Shown: one piece after another, positions 5,476 through 13,024 of the stretch
Position numbering within the stretch: position 1 is the first letter of the stretch
Layout of the letters: each line of letters opens with the position of its first letter
Origin: CAWULT01 sp963923455
Lineage (GTDB): Bacteria > Acidobacteriota > Vicinamibacteria > Vicinamibacterales > UBA2999
Assembly: GCA_963923455.1 (NCBI GenBank)
Contig: CAWULT010000118.1
Span: 1-14,365 of the forward strand
Length of the DNA: 14,365 nucleotides
Reading direction: 5' to 3'
Notes under the pieces: model-generated
Seen by the model: only the letters and a program-made list of their open reading frames with translations
The model's database searches: none
Told to the model about the DNA's origin: nothing
Position numbers and translations under genes: made by a program

Positions 5476-8460
5476 ATGCGAAAGCTTGTAGGGGTACTGC
5501 TGCTGGTCCTTGGTACCGTCGGCGTTCCCGCGATGGCGTGGGCGCAGGCGCTGGGGACGCTGGCGGGTACCGTCAAGGACACGTCCGGCGCCGTGTTGCC
5601 AGGCGTCACGGTCGAAGCGTCCAGCCCCGCGTTGATCGAGCGCACGCGGACGGCCGTGACCGACGGATCCGGTCAGTACCGCATCGTCAACCTGCCCCCG
5701 GGTGCCTATTCGGTGACCTTCACGCTGCCCGGGTTCGCCTCGGTCAGACGCGAGGGCGTCAACATGTCGGTCAACTTCACGGCGACGATCGACGCCGAGA
5801 TGCGGGTGGGCGGCCTCGAGGAGACGGTCACGGTCACGGGTGAGACGCCGATCGTCGACGTGCAGTCGGCGGCGCTCACGCGGTCGGTGACGGCCGAGGT
5901 CTTCAAGGAGATTCCGTCGGGCGGCTCGTGGATCCAGATGGCCGCCCTGGTGCCCGCCGTGCGTGCGTCGAACACCGACGTCGGCGGCGTGCTCGGGGAC
6001 CAGACGGGCGCCACCGTGTCGGCCCACGGCAGCCGCGATCAGGACGGCGTCTCGATGCTCGACGGCCTCCGGATCGGCAACATGTACCAGAGCTCGAACC
6101 TGACCAACATGAGCCTGTCGCCGCTGCTGTTCGACCAGGTCGACGTGCAGTTGTCAGGACAGTCGGGTGAGACGGGCACCAACGGCGTGGTCATGAATGC
6201 CATTCCCCGGACGGGCGGCAACCGCTTCAGCGGCAGCGCCCTCGTCAACGGGTCCCGGCCGTCGCTGCAGGGCAACAACGTGACGGACCGCCTGCAGGCG
6301 CGCGGGCTCTCCGGCGCGTCCACGACCCTCAAGACGCTGCACGACCTCAATGGCGCCGTCGGTGGCCCGATCGCCAAGGACAAGGTCTGGTTCTTCGTCA
6401 CCTCGCGCTACTTCACCAACGAGTATTTCCTGGCCGGCAACTTCTTCCCGGTGGACGCCGCGGCGATTCGCCGGCAGGACGACACGTCGAAGCAGGCCTA
6501 CGGCGGCACGTACACCTACGACAACAACGGCCGCGTGACCTGGGCCATCTCGCAGAAGCAGAAGTTCTCGGGCTGGTACGCGTTCCAGTACAAGGTCGAC
6601 CCGTGGTGGGTGATCAACGCGACGGTGTCGCCCGAGGCGGCCCGCAAGACTACGTGGCACACGCAGCTGTCGACGTTCAAGTGGACCTACACGGCGACCA
6701 ACCGCCTGCTGTTCGAGGCCGGCTTCGCGCCTGGTGAGAGCCCCGACACGATCCTGGCCCAGAAGGATCGCATTGCCGGCATTTCGATCACCGAGCAGGG
6801 GAGCCCGGTCGGCAGCACGCTGAACGTCCGCCCGGTCACCTATCGCGCGCCGACGGGCTTCGACTTCTACGACGAGCTACCGTCGCAGAGCTACACCGGG
6901 TCGGTCAGCTACGTCACCGGATCGCACAGCGTCAAGGTGGGAGCGGAGCTCCAGCGTGGCTGGTTCCAGCGCGGCGACAACAACGACTCGACGGGCGGTA
7001 TCTGGTACCGCACGCGCGAGTTCGTGCCGAACCTGGTCACGATCCAGGCGCCGAACGCCGGCTGGAAGAACAACCTCGACTACAACATGGGCATTTACGC
7101 CCAGGACCGCTGGACGGCCGATCGGTTGACGCTGACCGGCGGCCTGCGCCTCGACCTGCAGAAGGAGTCGTACTCGGACTTCACCGCGCGGCCGCATCGG
7201 TGGCTCCCGACACGCAATCAGTCCTTCCCTGGCGCCACGGTGCTGAGCTGGAAGGACGTCAACCCGCGCGTGTCGGCGGCCTACGACCTGTTCGGCAACG
7301 GCAAGACGGCCCTGAAGGCCAGCGCGAGCCGCGGCGTGGAGCAGGACTCGATCCGGTACGCGTCGGCCAACAACCCGGCGGCCACGCTGGTCACGTCGGT
7401 CAGCCGCGTGTGGACAGACGGCAACGGGAACTTCTCCCCCGACTGCGACCTGCTGAATTCACAGCCGAACGGCGAGTGCGGCATCTGGCAGGACCTCGGC
7501 TACGGCAGCGCGCGGCCGACCACCTTCTACGACCCGGCCATCATGAACGGATGGGGCAACCGGCCGTGGAACTGGGAGTTCTCGGCGGGCGTCCAGCAGC
7601 AGCTGGCGCCGCGGATCTCCCTGAGCCTCGGCTACTTCCGCCGTATCCAGGGCAACTTCTACGTGCTCGACAACGAGGCCCTGAGCCCGTCCGACTTCAC
7701 GCCCTACAGCGTGGTCGTGCCGACCGACTCACGGCTGCCGCTCTCGGGGCAGACGCTGAGCGGCTTCTACGACCAGCGGGCGGCCGTGGCGAACCGGCAG
7801 GTGGTCAAGGCCGCGTCGAACTTCGGCAACCAGTACGGGCACTGGAACGGCGTGGACATGAGCGTGGACGCGCGCCTGCGCGGCGGGCTGTTCCTGCAGG
7901 GCGGCTTCAGCACCGGCAGGACGATGAGCGACATCTGCGACATCATCGACGACGTACCGGAGGCGCTGAACTGGGCTGCGCAGCCGGCCGGCATCCAGCC
8001 GCTGGTGAATGCGGCCGTGGGCGTGGCGACGTCGGCGAACTACTGCCACCAGCAGACGCCCTTCCTGACGCAGGTCAAGGCGCTCGCCTCCTACGACCTG
8101 CCCCTCGGCGTGAGGGTCAGCGGCACCTGGCAGAGCCTGCCGGGCCCGCAGATTTCGGCCAACCAGATCTACGCGGGCACGGTGCCGTCGCTCGGCCGCC
8201 CGTTCACGTTTGCGCAGGCGACGGTCAACGTGGTGGAGCCCGGGTCGCTGTACGGGGACCGGCTGAACCAGTTCGACTTGCGGTTCACCAAGGTCGTCAA
8301 GGTTGGCGTGGGCAGCCTCGACGTCAATGTCGACCTGTACAACGCGTTCAACTCGGACGCCGTCCTGACCCAGCAGAACGCCTACGGCGCCGCCTGGACG
8401 CGGCCCCTGACGGTGATTCAGCCGCGATTCGTGAAGTTCATGGCCCGCTGGGACTTCTAG
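5476..8460 (+). CDS. TonB-dependent receptor, Oar-like, with carboxypeptidase-regulatory-like domain (receptor 2)
   Basis: Outer-membrane receptor, 994 residues. ATG 5476 is chosen because GGGGAGG (5464-5470) is 5 bases upstream and a signal peptide starts there (MRKLVGVLLLVLG...AMAWA, Gln24 next). The frame is open back to 5164 but that part has no export signal. The order is: regulatory-like beta-sandwich about 25-112, TonB-box-like ETVTVTG (116-122), plug ending near MNAIPRTGGNRFSG (240-253), then the barrel to a terminal FMARWDF. Only four cysteines are present, in two pairs (657/668 and 821/857). The first pair follows a D-G-N-G-N loop (648-652) within DGNGNFSPDC. It lacks the WDEQxVCxKC loop of its two neighbours, having DPWWVINATVS in roughly that region, so it probably binds a different ligand. 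DNA around 5581-5640 is about 88% identical by eye to receptor 1 at 2161-2220, pointing to duplication or gene conversion of the N-terminal domain. Confidence 0.93.
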   Translation: MRKLVGVLLLVLGTVGVPAMAWAQALGTLAGTVKDTSGAVLPGVTVEASSPALIERTRTAVTDGSGQYRIVNLPPGAYSVTFTLPGFASVRREGVNMSVNFTATIDAEMRVGGLEETVTVTGETPIVDVQSAALTRSVTAEVFKEIPSGGSWIQMAALVPAVRASNTDVGGVLGDQTGATVSAHGSRDQDGVSMLDGLRIGNMYQSSNLTNMSLSPLLFDQVDVQLSGQSGETGTNGVVMNAIPRTGGNRFSGSALVNGSRPSLQGNNVTDRLQARGLSGASTTLKTLHDLNGAVGGPIAKDKVWFFVTSRYFTNEYFLAGNFFPVDAAAIRRQDDTSKQAYGGTYTYDNNGRVTWAISQKQKFSGWYAFQYKVDPWWVINATVSPEAARKTTWHTQLSTFKWTYTATNRLLFEAGFAPGESPDTILAQKDRIAGISITEQGSPVGSTLNVRPVTYRAPTGFDFYDELPSQSYTGSVSYVTGSHSVKVGAELQRGWFQRGDNNDSTGGIWYRTREFVPNLVTIQAPNAGWKNNLDYNMGIYAQDRWTADRLTLTGGLRLDLQKESYSDFTARPHRWLPTRNQSFPGATVLSWKDVNPRVSAAYDLFGNGKTALKASASRGVEQDSIRYASANNPAATLVTSVSRVWTDGNGNFSPDCDLLNSQPNGECGIWQDLGYGSARPTTFYDPAIMNGWGNRPWNWEFSAGVQQQLAPRISLSLGYFRRIQGNFYVLDNEALSPSDFTPYSVVVPTDSRLPLSGQTLSGFYDQRAAVANRQVVKAASNFGNQYGHWNGVDMSVDARLRGGLFLQGGFSTGRTMSDICDIIDDVPEALNWAAQPAGIQPLVNAAVGVATSANYCHQQTPFLTQVKALASYDLPLGVRVSGTWQSLPGPQISANQIYAGTVPSLGRPFTFAQATVNVVEPGSLYGDRLNQFDLRFTKVVKVGVGSLDVNVDLYNAFNSDAVLTQQNAYGAAWTRPLTVIQPRFVKFMARWDF

Positions 8461-8477
8461 TCCCGCGCCCTGTCGGT

Positions 8478-8507
8478 GGCCCGGCTGGGAGTACTCCCTG
8501 CCGGGCC
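8478..8507 (+). terminator. Long GC-rich hairpin after receptor 2
   Basis: GGCCCGGC (8478-8485) pairs with GCCGGGCC (8500-8507); inside, after a T-T mismatch, GGGA/TCCC closes a GTAC loop. It begins 17 bases after the stop codon. No U-tract follows, but a pyrimidine tract is found 40 bases on. Confidence 0.6.
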
Positions 8508-8720
8508 GTCCCGCCGAACCGTCTCCAGGCGTCCTGTCAGGCACGTTCCTTCTTCTCTTCCCGCCCTTCAAGAACCGCCACCGCCCTTTGCCGTGCCCAT
8601 CCGGAGGCGCCGTCTCGGGCATCCAGGACCGGGATGCCATCCCGTCGGCGTCGCCTCTTCGGAGTGGAGGCACCTACCGCGATCGAGGTAGGGATGCCTG
8701 CCATCCCAGGGGAGGAATGC
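8508..8720. other. Intergenic spacer with pyrimidine tract and GGGATG-type inverted repeats
   Basis: No gene is supported here. 8546-8569 is almost pure pyrimidine (one G in 24) and C-rich to about 8602, which would suit Rho loading after the preceding hairpin. Then come three short inverted repeats: GGGATGCCATCCC (8631-8643, perfect around a central base), CCTACC/GGTAGG around GCGATCGA (8673-8692), and GGGATG/CATCCC around CCTGC (8691-8707). The last lies 14 bases upstream of the candidate -35 of receptor 3 and repeats the arms of the first, so a regulator site is possible. Confidence 0.4.
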
Positions 8721-8750
8721 TTGACAGGTATGGCAAGAAAGACGTACAAA
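8721..8750 (+). promoter_or_regulatory. Candidate sigma70-type promoter for receptor 3
   Basis: TTGACA (8721-8726), an 18-base spacer and TACAAA (8745-8750) form the candidate. The predicted start near 8757 gives a leader of about 82 nt, which contains a small hairpin AGGCG-GTT-CGCCT (8797-8809). Its position and leader length match the promoters of the other two receptors. Confidence 0.55.
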
Positions 8751-8824
8751 ACCTGGCGCGACATTCAGATACGTCAGCGTTACACGAATGAGTCATAGGC
8801 GGTTCGCCTGTCGGCGGGGTGTCT

Positions 8825-8830
8825 AGGAGA
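8825..8830 (+). promoter_or_regulatory. Ribosome binding site that decides the receptor 3 start
   Basis: AGGAGA runs directly into an in-frame ATG at 8830, which therefore has no usable spacing. The ATG at 8839 lies 8 bases downstream and begins with Met-Arg like the other two receptors, so it is preferred. Confidence 0.7.
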
Positions 8831-8838
8831 TGTTGAAC

Positions 8839-11800
8839 ATGCGTTCATGTGTGAGAGTACTGCTGCTCGCGGCCGGGCTCGTCCTGGCCGGTCACTCGGC
8901 AGCATGGGCCCAGGCCGCGCTCGCGGGCCAGGTGAAAGACGCGTCCGGGGCGGTGCTTCCCGGCGTGACCGTGGAAGCCGCGAGTCCCGCCCTCATCGAA
9001 AAGGTCCGTACCGCGGTCAGCGACGGCACGGGCCGGTACCGGATCGAGGACCTGCGCCCTGGCGACTACACCGTGACGTTCACGCTGCCCGGGTTCGCGA
9101 CGGTCAGGCGTGAAGGGCTCGTCGTCAGCGGCTCGACCGTCGTCAACGTCGACGTCGAGATGCGGGTCGGCGGCGTGCAGGAGACGATCACCGTGACCGG
9201 CGAGGCGCCGGTCGTGGACGTTCAGAGCACGAAGCGCGAGATCACGCTCGACAACGAGACGATGCGCAGCCTGCCGAGCGTCCGCAGCTACAGCTACCTG
9301 CTGAGCGCCGTGCCCGGCCTCCAGACCAACAACAACAACGTCAACACCGGCCCGGTCTTCGCGATCTTCCCGATCCACGGCGGCCGCGGCGTCGAGTCGC
9401 GCCTGACGGTGGAGGGGCTGAACATCAGCAATCCGCCCGGCGGCAACCAGCCCCCGAACTTCACGGCGGACGTCGGCAATGCCCAGGAAGTCACGATGAC
9501 GACCTCGGGTGGTCTCGGTGAGATGGAGACCGCCGGCCTGACGATGAACATCATCCCGAAGCAGGGAGGCAACCGCTTCTCGGGCCTCGGCTTCGCCTCC
9601 GGTTTCTCGAAGGGGATGCAGGCGAGCAACTTCACCGACGAGCTGAAGACGCGCGGCGCCACGCAGCCGACGCCGGTGACCCGCGTGTACGACGTCAACA
9701 TCGGCGTCGGCGGTCCCATCGTCACGGACAAGCTCTGGTACTACATGAGCATGCGTCAGCAGGGGAGCCGCCAGAACACGCTGAACGTCTACCGCAACCA
9801 GAACGCGGGCAAGGCGAATGAGTGGCGCTACGTGCCGGATCTCTCGACGCCGGCCTACTCGGACCGCACGTGGGAGAACTACACGCCGCGCATCACTTGG
9901 CAGGCGACGGCTCGCAACAAGTTCACGGGGTCGTGGGACGAGCAGCCCGTCTGCCGCAAGTGCACGGGCACGACGTCGCTGACGGGCACGCCCAACTTCA
10001 TCTTCCCGACCTCGCCCGAGGCGGACGGCCACGGCGAGTTCAGCCCGCAGCGCGTGCAGACGGCGAAGTGGACCTCGCCGGTCACGAACCGCCTGCTGCT
10101 CGAGGCGGGCTTCGGCACCACCTACTACGAGTGGGGCGGCAAGGAGACCGACTACAACGCGAGCAATGCGCGTAACCTCGTCCAGGTCGTGGACGTCGCG
10201 ACGCCGATTGCCCCTGGCGTGACCACGGCGATGCGGTACCGCTCGCAGAGCTGGCTGAACAATCGCACCCGCGGATCGTCGTGGTACGGGTCGGCGTCGT
10301 ACGTGACCGGCTCGCACAGCATCAAGATCGGCTACCAGGGGAACTACTGGCGCGACGACCGCGAGATCTGGAACAACAGCCAGGCGCTCCAGTACCTGTT
10401 CTTCGCCGGCACGCCGCTGCAGATCACGCAGTACGCGCAGGGCTACAACGTGAACGCGCGCGCGATGCAGGCGTCGCTCTTCGCGCAGGACCAGTGGACG
10501 CTGGGCCGACTGACGCTGCAGGGCGCGCTCCGCTTCGATCACCCGTGGAGCTGGTTCCCCGAGCAGGTGCAGCCGGCGTCGCGCTTCTTCCCGGGTGCGA
10601 CCTTCGCCAAGACCGATGGTGTGACCGGCTACAACGACATCACCCCGCGCATGGGCGCCGCCTATGACGTGTTCGGCAACGGCAAGACCGCGCTGAAGGT
10701 CAACGTTGGCAAGTACCTGCAGGGTGCCAGCGTCAGCAACCTCGCCTACGGCGCCAACCCGTCCCTCCGGATTCCGGGCGGTGGCGGCGGTATCTTCGCC
10801 CCGTCGGTGACCCGCACGTGGGGCGACGCGAACGGCAACTACACCCCCGACTGCGTGCTGGAGAACCCGCTCGCCAACGGCGAGTGCGGTCAGATCAGCG
10901 ACCTGCGGTTCGGCAGCAACCAGCTGATCGGCGCTCAGTTCGACAAGGGCCTGTTCAGCGGCTGGGGCGTGCGTCCGTCCGACTGGTCGTACGGCGTCTC
11001 GGTCCAGCAGCAGCTCTTCCCGCGCGCGTCGGTCGAGGTCGGCTACTACCGCCGCACGTTCAGCCAGTTCACGACCGGCGGCACGGTGACCGACAACCTG
11101 CTCGTCTCGCCGAGCGACGTGGCGCGGTACTCGCTGACCGTGCCGACCGACTCGCGCCTGCCGAACAGCGGCGGCCGGGTGACCGACCTCTACAACCTGA
11201 ACCCGAACGTGTTCGGGCAGGTCAGCAACCTGATCAGGTCCACCAAGGACGTGGGTGACGACACCCGCGTGTTCAACGGCATCGACGTCAACATCAACGT
11301 CCGTGGCGCGCGCGGCTTCACCTTCCAGGGCGGCACGAGCACCGGCAAGGTGGCCAACGACTGGTGCGACATCCGGGCGGCGGTTCCGGAGAGCTACCTC
11401 CTGAACCCGTACTGCAAGGTGGAGTCGCCGTGGCAGACCTCGTTCCGGTCGCTGGCCAGCTACACGATCCCGAAGATCGACGTGCTGGTGAGCTCCGTGT
11501 TCCAGGACAAGCCGAACATCGGCACCGACCAGCTCGGGTCGCTGGCGGCCAACTACACCCTGACGGCGGCCGACCAGGCGGCGATTGCGGCGCAGATTGG
11601 CCGCCCGATGACGGTGGCCGGACAGCTGCAGGTCAACCTGCTCGCGCCGGGCGCGGAATACGGTGACCGCATCCGCCAGCTGGACTTCGCCGCCAAGAAG
11701 ATCGTGCGCTTCGGCAGCCAGCGGCTCACGTTCGGTGTGGATATCTACAACCTGGCCAACAACAACGTGACGCTCGGGTTCAACCCGGCGTTCGTGCCGA

Positions 11801-11877
11801 ACGTGGCGGGGTGGCAGGGCCCGACCTCCTACATGAACCCGCGCGTGTTCCGCCTGAACGCCGAGTACGCCTGGTAG
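8839..11877 (+). CDS. TonB-dependent receptor, Oar-like, with carboxypeptidase-regulatory-like domain (receptor 3)
   Basis: Outer-membrane receptor, 1,012 residues. The signal peptide is MRSCVRVLLLAAG...SAAWA with Gln25 next. The order is: regulatory-like beta-sandwich about 27-111, TonB-box-like ETITVTG (115-121), plug with an unusual asparagine run (NNNNVN, 164-169) and MNIIPKQGGNRFSG (236-249), then the barrel to a terminal strand ending LNAEYAW. The mature protein has six cysteines in three pairs: 372/375 within WDEQPVCRKC, 672/683 after DANGNYTPDC (663-672), and 843/859. Receptor 1 has the same three pairs plus two more, so these two receptors are the closer relatives. The ATG at 8830 is the alternative start, three codons earlier. 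The gene is bounded by its own promoter and by the only textbook intrinsic terminator in the window. The ligand is unknown. Confidence 0.93.
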   Translation: MRSCVRVLLLAAGLVLAGHSAAWAQAALAGQVKDASGAVLPGVTVEAASPALIEKVRTAVSDGTGRYRIEDLRPGDYTVTFTLPGFATVRREGLVVSGSTVVNVDVEMRVGGVQETITVTGEAPVVDVQSTKREITLDNETMRSLPSVRSYSYLLSAVPGLQTNNNNVNTGPVFAIFPIHGGRGVESRLTVEGLNISNPPGGNQPPNFTADVGNAQEVTMTTSGGLGEMETAGLTMNIIPKQGGNRFSGLGFASGFSKGMQASNFTDELKTRGATQPTPVTRVYDVNIGVGGPIVTDKLWYYMSMRQQGSRQNTLNVYRNQNAGKANEWRYVPDLSTPAYSDRTWENYTPRITWQATARNKFTGSWDEQPVCRKCTGTTSLTGTPNFIFPTSPEADGHGEFSPQRVQTAKWTSPVTNRLLLEAGFGTTYYEWGGKETDYNASNARNLVQVVDVATPIAPGVTTAMRYRSQSWLNNRTRGSSWYGSASYVTGSHSIKIGYQGNYWRDDREIWNNSQALQYLFFAGTPLQITQYAQGYNVNARAMQASLFAQDQWTLGRLTLQGALRFDHPWSWFPEQVQPASRFFPGATFAKTDGVTGYNDITPRMGAAYDVFGNGKTALKVNVGKYLQGASVSNLAYGANPSLRIPGGGGGIFAPSVTRTWGDANGNYTPDCVLENPLANGECGQISDLRFGSNQLIGAQFDKGLFSGWGVRPSDWSYGVSVQQQLFPRASVEVGYYRRTFSQFTTGGTVTDNLLVSPSDVARYSLTVPTDSRLPNSGGRVTDLYNLNPNVFGQVSNLIRSTKDVGDDTRVFNGIDVNINVRGARGFTFQGGTSTGKVANDWCDIRAAVPESYLLNPYCKVESPWQTSFRSLASYTIPKIDVLVSSVFQDKPNIGTDQLGSLAANYTLTAADQAAIAAQIGRPMTVAGQLQVNLLAPGAEYGDRIRQLDFAAKKIVRFGSQRLTFGVDIYNLANNNVTLGFNPAFVPNVAGWQGPTSYMNPRVFRLNAEYAW

Positions 11878-11894
11878 GACCGGCTGGGCCGGTC
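11878..11894 (+). other. Small hairpin immediately after the receptor 3 stop
   Basis: GACCGGC-TGG-GCCGGTC is a perfect 7-bp stem starting on the first base after the stop codon. It lies just 9 bases before the main terminator stem, forming a tandem pair of 3' hairpins. Confidence 0.5.
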
Positions 11895-11903
11895 GTCTCT
11901 GTG

Positions 11904-11940
11904 CACCCCGGAATCCGCGTGGCGGATTCCGGGGTGTTTT
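11904..11940 (+). terminator. Rho-independent terminator after receptor 3
   Basis: CACCCCGGAATCCGC (11904-11918), loop GTG, and its perfect complement GCGGATTCCGGGGTG (11922-11936) form a 15-bp stem followed at once by TTTT (11937-11940). This is the classic stem plus U-tract layout and separates the receptor from the following operon. Confidence 0.9.
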
Positions 11941-12030
11941 CGCGTACGGGCAGTCGGTGTCGTTCGCGGGGCAGGGAGGGGTCACGCGGGGACGGATGGC
12001 GACCGGCCTGGCGACTCCGTTGTGCTCGCT

Positions 12031-12100
12031 TTGACTGGAGCGTTCACCACACCGTGGTCCTGCCGGCGCCTTGACTCGTTCGTTCCACCGGACGTATACC
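12031..12100 (+). promoter_or_regulatory. Promoter region of the SGEW/MBL operon
   Basis: TTGACT (12071-12076), an 18-base spacer and TATACC (12095-12100) form a good sigma70-type promoter, with a predicted start near 12107 and a leader of about 48 nt. A second TTGACT lies exactly 40 bases upstream (12031-12036) and is followed, like the first, by CGTTC and a CCAC-containing stretch, so the region looks like an imperfect direct repeat. The upstream copy has no matching -10. Between them ACCAC-ACC-GTGGT (12046-12058) is an inverted repeat placed where an activator could bind. Confidence 0.55.
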
Positions 12101-12154
12101 TTCTGCGCTGGAGGAAGCGGATTTCGCTCCACGAGACAGGAATCACAGGACAAC

Positions 12155-13024
12155 ATGCACGTATCGATGCGACTGATGGCGGCGGCGCTCGTGTGGGCCG
12201 CGCTCGGCGGCACGGCCTCCGCGCAGGTCGACTTCTCGGGCGAGTGGACTGTCGTCCGGTCGATGGACAACACCGAGAATCCGTGGGTCGGGGAGTGGCT
12301 GGGGCTGCCGCTCAACCCGGAGGGCGTGGCGCGGGCGGAAGGCTGGGATGCCTCGCTGTTGAGCCTCCCGGAGTATCAGTGCCGGCCGCACGGCTGGGCC
12401 TACATCTACCGCGGCCCGACGCAACTGCGCATCTCGAAGGAAGTCGACCCCTTCTCGCGCGAACTCGTCGCCTATCAACCCGAGTGGCACCAGTCGACCA
12501 ACATGCCGGTCTACCTGGACGGCCGCGACGGGCCGCCGGCAGAGGCCAACCACACCTGGGGCGGGTTCTCGAAGGCCACCTGGGAAGGCGACATGCTCCG
12601 GATCACGACCGACCACCTGAAGGAGGACTACGTCCGCCGCAACGGTGCGATGGCCAGTGACCAGGCCAGGGTGACGACCTTCTGGATCCGGCGAGGCGAC
12701 TACCTCACCTGGATCAACATCATCCACGACCCGATCTACCTGGCCGAACCGCTGATCCGCAGTTCCGAATACCGCCTGACCGTCAACTCGCAGGTACCGG
12801 CGCATCCGTGCACGTCGGTCTACGAGGGGCTCGAGAAGGGCGCCGTGCCGCACTACCTGCCGGGCGAGAATCCGTATCTGAAGGACGTGCGTGCGCGCTA
12901 CGGCCTGCAGCCCGGAGCGCCGACTTCCGGCCCGCAGACGATGTATCCCGAATACCAGAAGACGCTGAGGCCGAGCGACTGGTCTGCCGGCGACAAGAAG
13001 GGCGCGAGCGGGGTGGCCCAGTGA
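12155..13024 (+). CDS. Secreted protein of unknown function with N-terminal DFSGEW motif
   Basis: 289 residues. ATG 12155 follows AGGA (12147-12150) by 4 bases and opens a signal peptide (MHVSMRLMAAALVWAALGG...ASA, Gln24 next). Met at 12167 is possible but has no ribosome binding site. The mature protein begins almost at once with DFSGEW (26-31). It is rich in Trp and Tyr, with segments such as HTWGGFSKATWEGDMLRITT that recall a widespread uncharacterised family of small secreted, probably beta-rich proteins in Acidobacteria and Proteobacteria (often loosely called lipocalin-like). The two mature cysteines, C76 and C219, could form a disulfide. The C-terminus is low in predicted structure (Pro/Ser/Gly/Lys). 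It overlaps the next gene by 4 bases (GTGA), so the two are probably translationally coupled and act together. No catalytic motif is visible; function is unknown. Confidence 0.85.
   Translation: MHVSMRLMAAALVWAALGGTASAQVDFSGEWTVVRSMDNTENPWVGEWLGLPLNPEGVARAEGWDASLLSLPEYQCRPHGWAYIYRGPTQLRISKEVDPFSRELVAYQPEWHQSTNMPVYLDGRDGPPAEANHTWGGFSKATWEGDMLRITTDHLKEDYVRRNGAMASDQARVTTFWIRRGDYLTWINIIHDPIYLAEPLIRSSEYRLTVNSQVPAHPCTSVYEGLEKGAVPHYLPGENPYLKDVRARYGLQPGAPTSGPQTMYPEYQKTLRPSDWSAGDKKGASGVAQ

Noticed and set aside
8476..8798. Small open frames between receptors 2 and 3 as genes
   Set aside because: Arg/Pro-rich products, no ribosome binding sites suited to their starts, and they cross the hairpin, pyrimidine tract and promoter.
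8845..12315. Minus-strand open frame of 1,156 codons opposite receptor 3
   Set aside because: Its product is Arg/Val/Ala/His-rich with no domain, signal peptide or ribosome binding site, and it exactly mirrors a well-supported receptor. It is a GC-rich antisense shadow.
12808..13020. N-terminal extension of the MBL gene inside the upstream gene
   Set aside because: Residues before the GTG at 13021 are Arg/Gly-rich shadow sequence, and the export signal begins at 13021.
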